Under the pieces are notes generated by a model. The model searched no databases, was not told where the DNA came from, and was given only the letters and a program-made list of their open reading frames with translations. A program made the translations under genes and the position numbers. Below, one piece after another: positions 16,367 to 16,694 of a stretch of DNA of 16,694 nucleotides. The stretch comes from Bacteroides sp. UBA7333 (lineage in GTDB: Bacteria > Bacteroidota > Bacteroidia > Bacteroidales > Bacteroidaceae): the NCBI GenBank assembly GCA_002471195.1, contig DKPN01000049.1, forward strand, positions 89,835-106,528, written 5' to 3'. How positions within the stretch are numbered: position 1 is the first letter of the stretch; each line of letters starts with the position of its first letter.

Positions 16367-16374
16367 CAAAAGTA
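16367..16374 (-). promoter_or_regulatory. mutS2: candidate mutS2 promoter -7 element
   Basis: Minus-strand TACTTTTG matches TAnnTTTG, 37 bp upstream of the mutS2 ATG. A second match, TATTTTTG at 16485-16492, is farther away and in a homopolymer-rich context. Neither has a clear -33 element. Confidence 0.4.
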
Positions 16375-16522
16375 TATAAGAAATTTGATAAAAGCTATTT
16401 TAGTGCCTTTAATAAATATTAAACATCCCTACATCTTAATGTCAATGTAGCGTTCGTTTCTATATCTATTTACCAATTTGGCAACAAAAATACAATTAAA
16501 TCGTGAAATAGATATGAAATAA

Positions 16523-16553
16523 TTTGCAGATTTAAAAAAGTTATGTACCTTTG
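16523..16553 (+). promoter_or_regulatory. promoter of tRNA-Ser
   Basis: TTTG (16523-16526), a 19-bp spacer, then TACCTTTG (16546-16553): an exact match to the Bacteroidetes sigma-ABfr promoter, including spacing. The tRNA begins 40 bp after the -7 element, leaving a leader of about 33 nt to be processed. Confidence 0.85.
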
Positions 16554-16593
16554 CAACGCTTTTAACGAAAAGCACTTCTCTAAAAGAAGTTCT

Positions 16594-16678
16594 GGAGAGA
16601 TGGCAGAGTGGTCGAATGCGGCGGTCTTGAAAACCGTTGTACTGCAAGGTACCGGGGGTTCGAATCCCTCTCTCTCCG
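16594..16678 (+). tRNA. tRNA-Ser (anticodon UGA)
   Basis: 85-nt cloverleaf. The acceptor GGAGAGA pairs with TCTCTCC, the discriminator base is G, and the D arm begins GCAGAGTGG. The anticodon loop CTTGAAA has TGA at 16628-16630. A long class II variable arm (serine type) follows, then the T arm GGGGG-TTCGAAT-CCCTC. CCA is not encoded; the next bases are CTGAAA, so the end must be added enzymatically. It decodes UCA, and with wobble other UCN codons. Confidence 0.97.
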
Positions 16679-16694
16679 CTGAAACCGGCAGACC

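Noticed and set aside
16429..16647. 72-codon minus-strand ORF over the tRNA promoter
   Set aside because: It runs through the tRNA-Ser gene and its promoter in antisense and has no recognisable motif.

Overview
The window reads as chromosomal DNA of an anaerobic member of the Bacteroidales. The supporting signs are an AT-rich genome, no strong Shine-Dalgarno sequences before starts, and several matches to the Bacteroidetes -7 promoter element TAnnTTTG (one with a correctly spaced TTTG -33 element before the tRNA). Small secreted PepSY-like and LTxxQ proteins of Bacteroidetes type and oxygen-sensitive enzymes ([FeFe] hydrogenase, iron-sulfur serine dehydratase) point the same way. Genus cannot be fixed from the sequence alone. 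I see no insertion sequence, phage, integrase or CRISPR array.

Layout. (1) Positions 34-5140, minus strand: a compact operon read as hydA-hydE-hydG-hydF. It encodes a ferredoxin-type [FeFe] hydrogenase and all three maturases that build its H-cluster. HydE and HydG are radical-SAM enzymes making the diiron subcluster ligands, and HydF is the GTPase scaffold. (2) Positions 5141-5641: the longest gene-free stretch. It holds a hydA promoter candidate with an overlapping dyad, a GC palindrome, four units of a strict 23-bp tandem repeat, and a strong 17-bp hairpin terminator. (3) Positions 5642-7012, minus: a stand-alone TrpB2-type tryptophan synthase beta chain. (4) Positions 7142-9665, plus: trkH-trkA, a potassium uptake channel and its cytoplasmic NAD/ATP-binding regulator. 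(5) Positions 9762-11399, plus: three small exported proteins (an LTxxQ/Spy-like protein, a periplasmic PepSY-like protein and a PepSY-like lipoprotein), bounded by two clear terminators. (6) Positions 11456-16329, minus: mutS2, corA and sdaA. (7) Positions 16594-16678, plus: tRNA-Ser(UGA) with a textbook Bacteroidetes promoter.

How the genes fit together. The hydrogenase operon gives fermentative electron disposal as H2 (or H2 sensing/uptake) linked to ferredoxin. SdaA feeds serine to pyruvate, which in anaerobes yields reduced ferredoxin, so the two fit one fermentative metabolism, though they are not in one operon. TrkHA and CorA handle K+ and Mg2+. The three exported proteins look like an envelope-associated set of unknown job. 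Most genes belong to known families; the least explained item is the 23-bp repeat array with hairpin between trpB and hydA.
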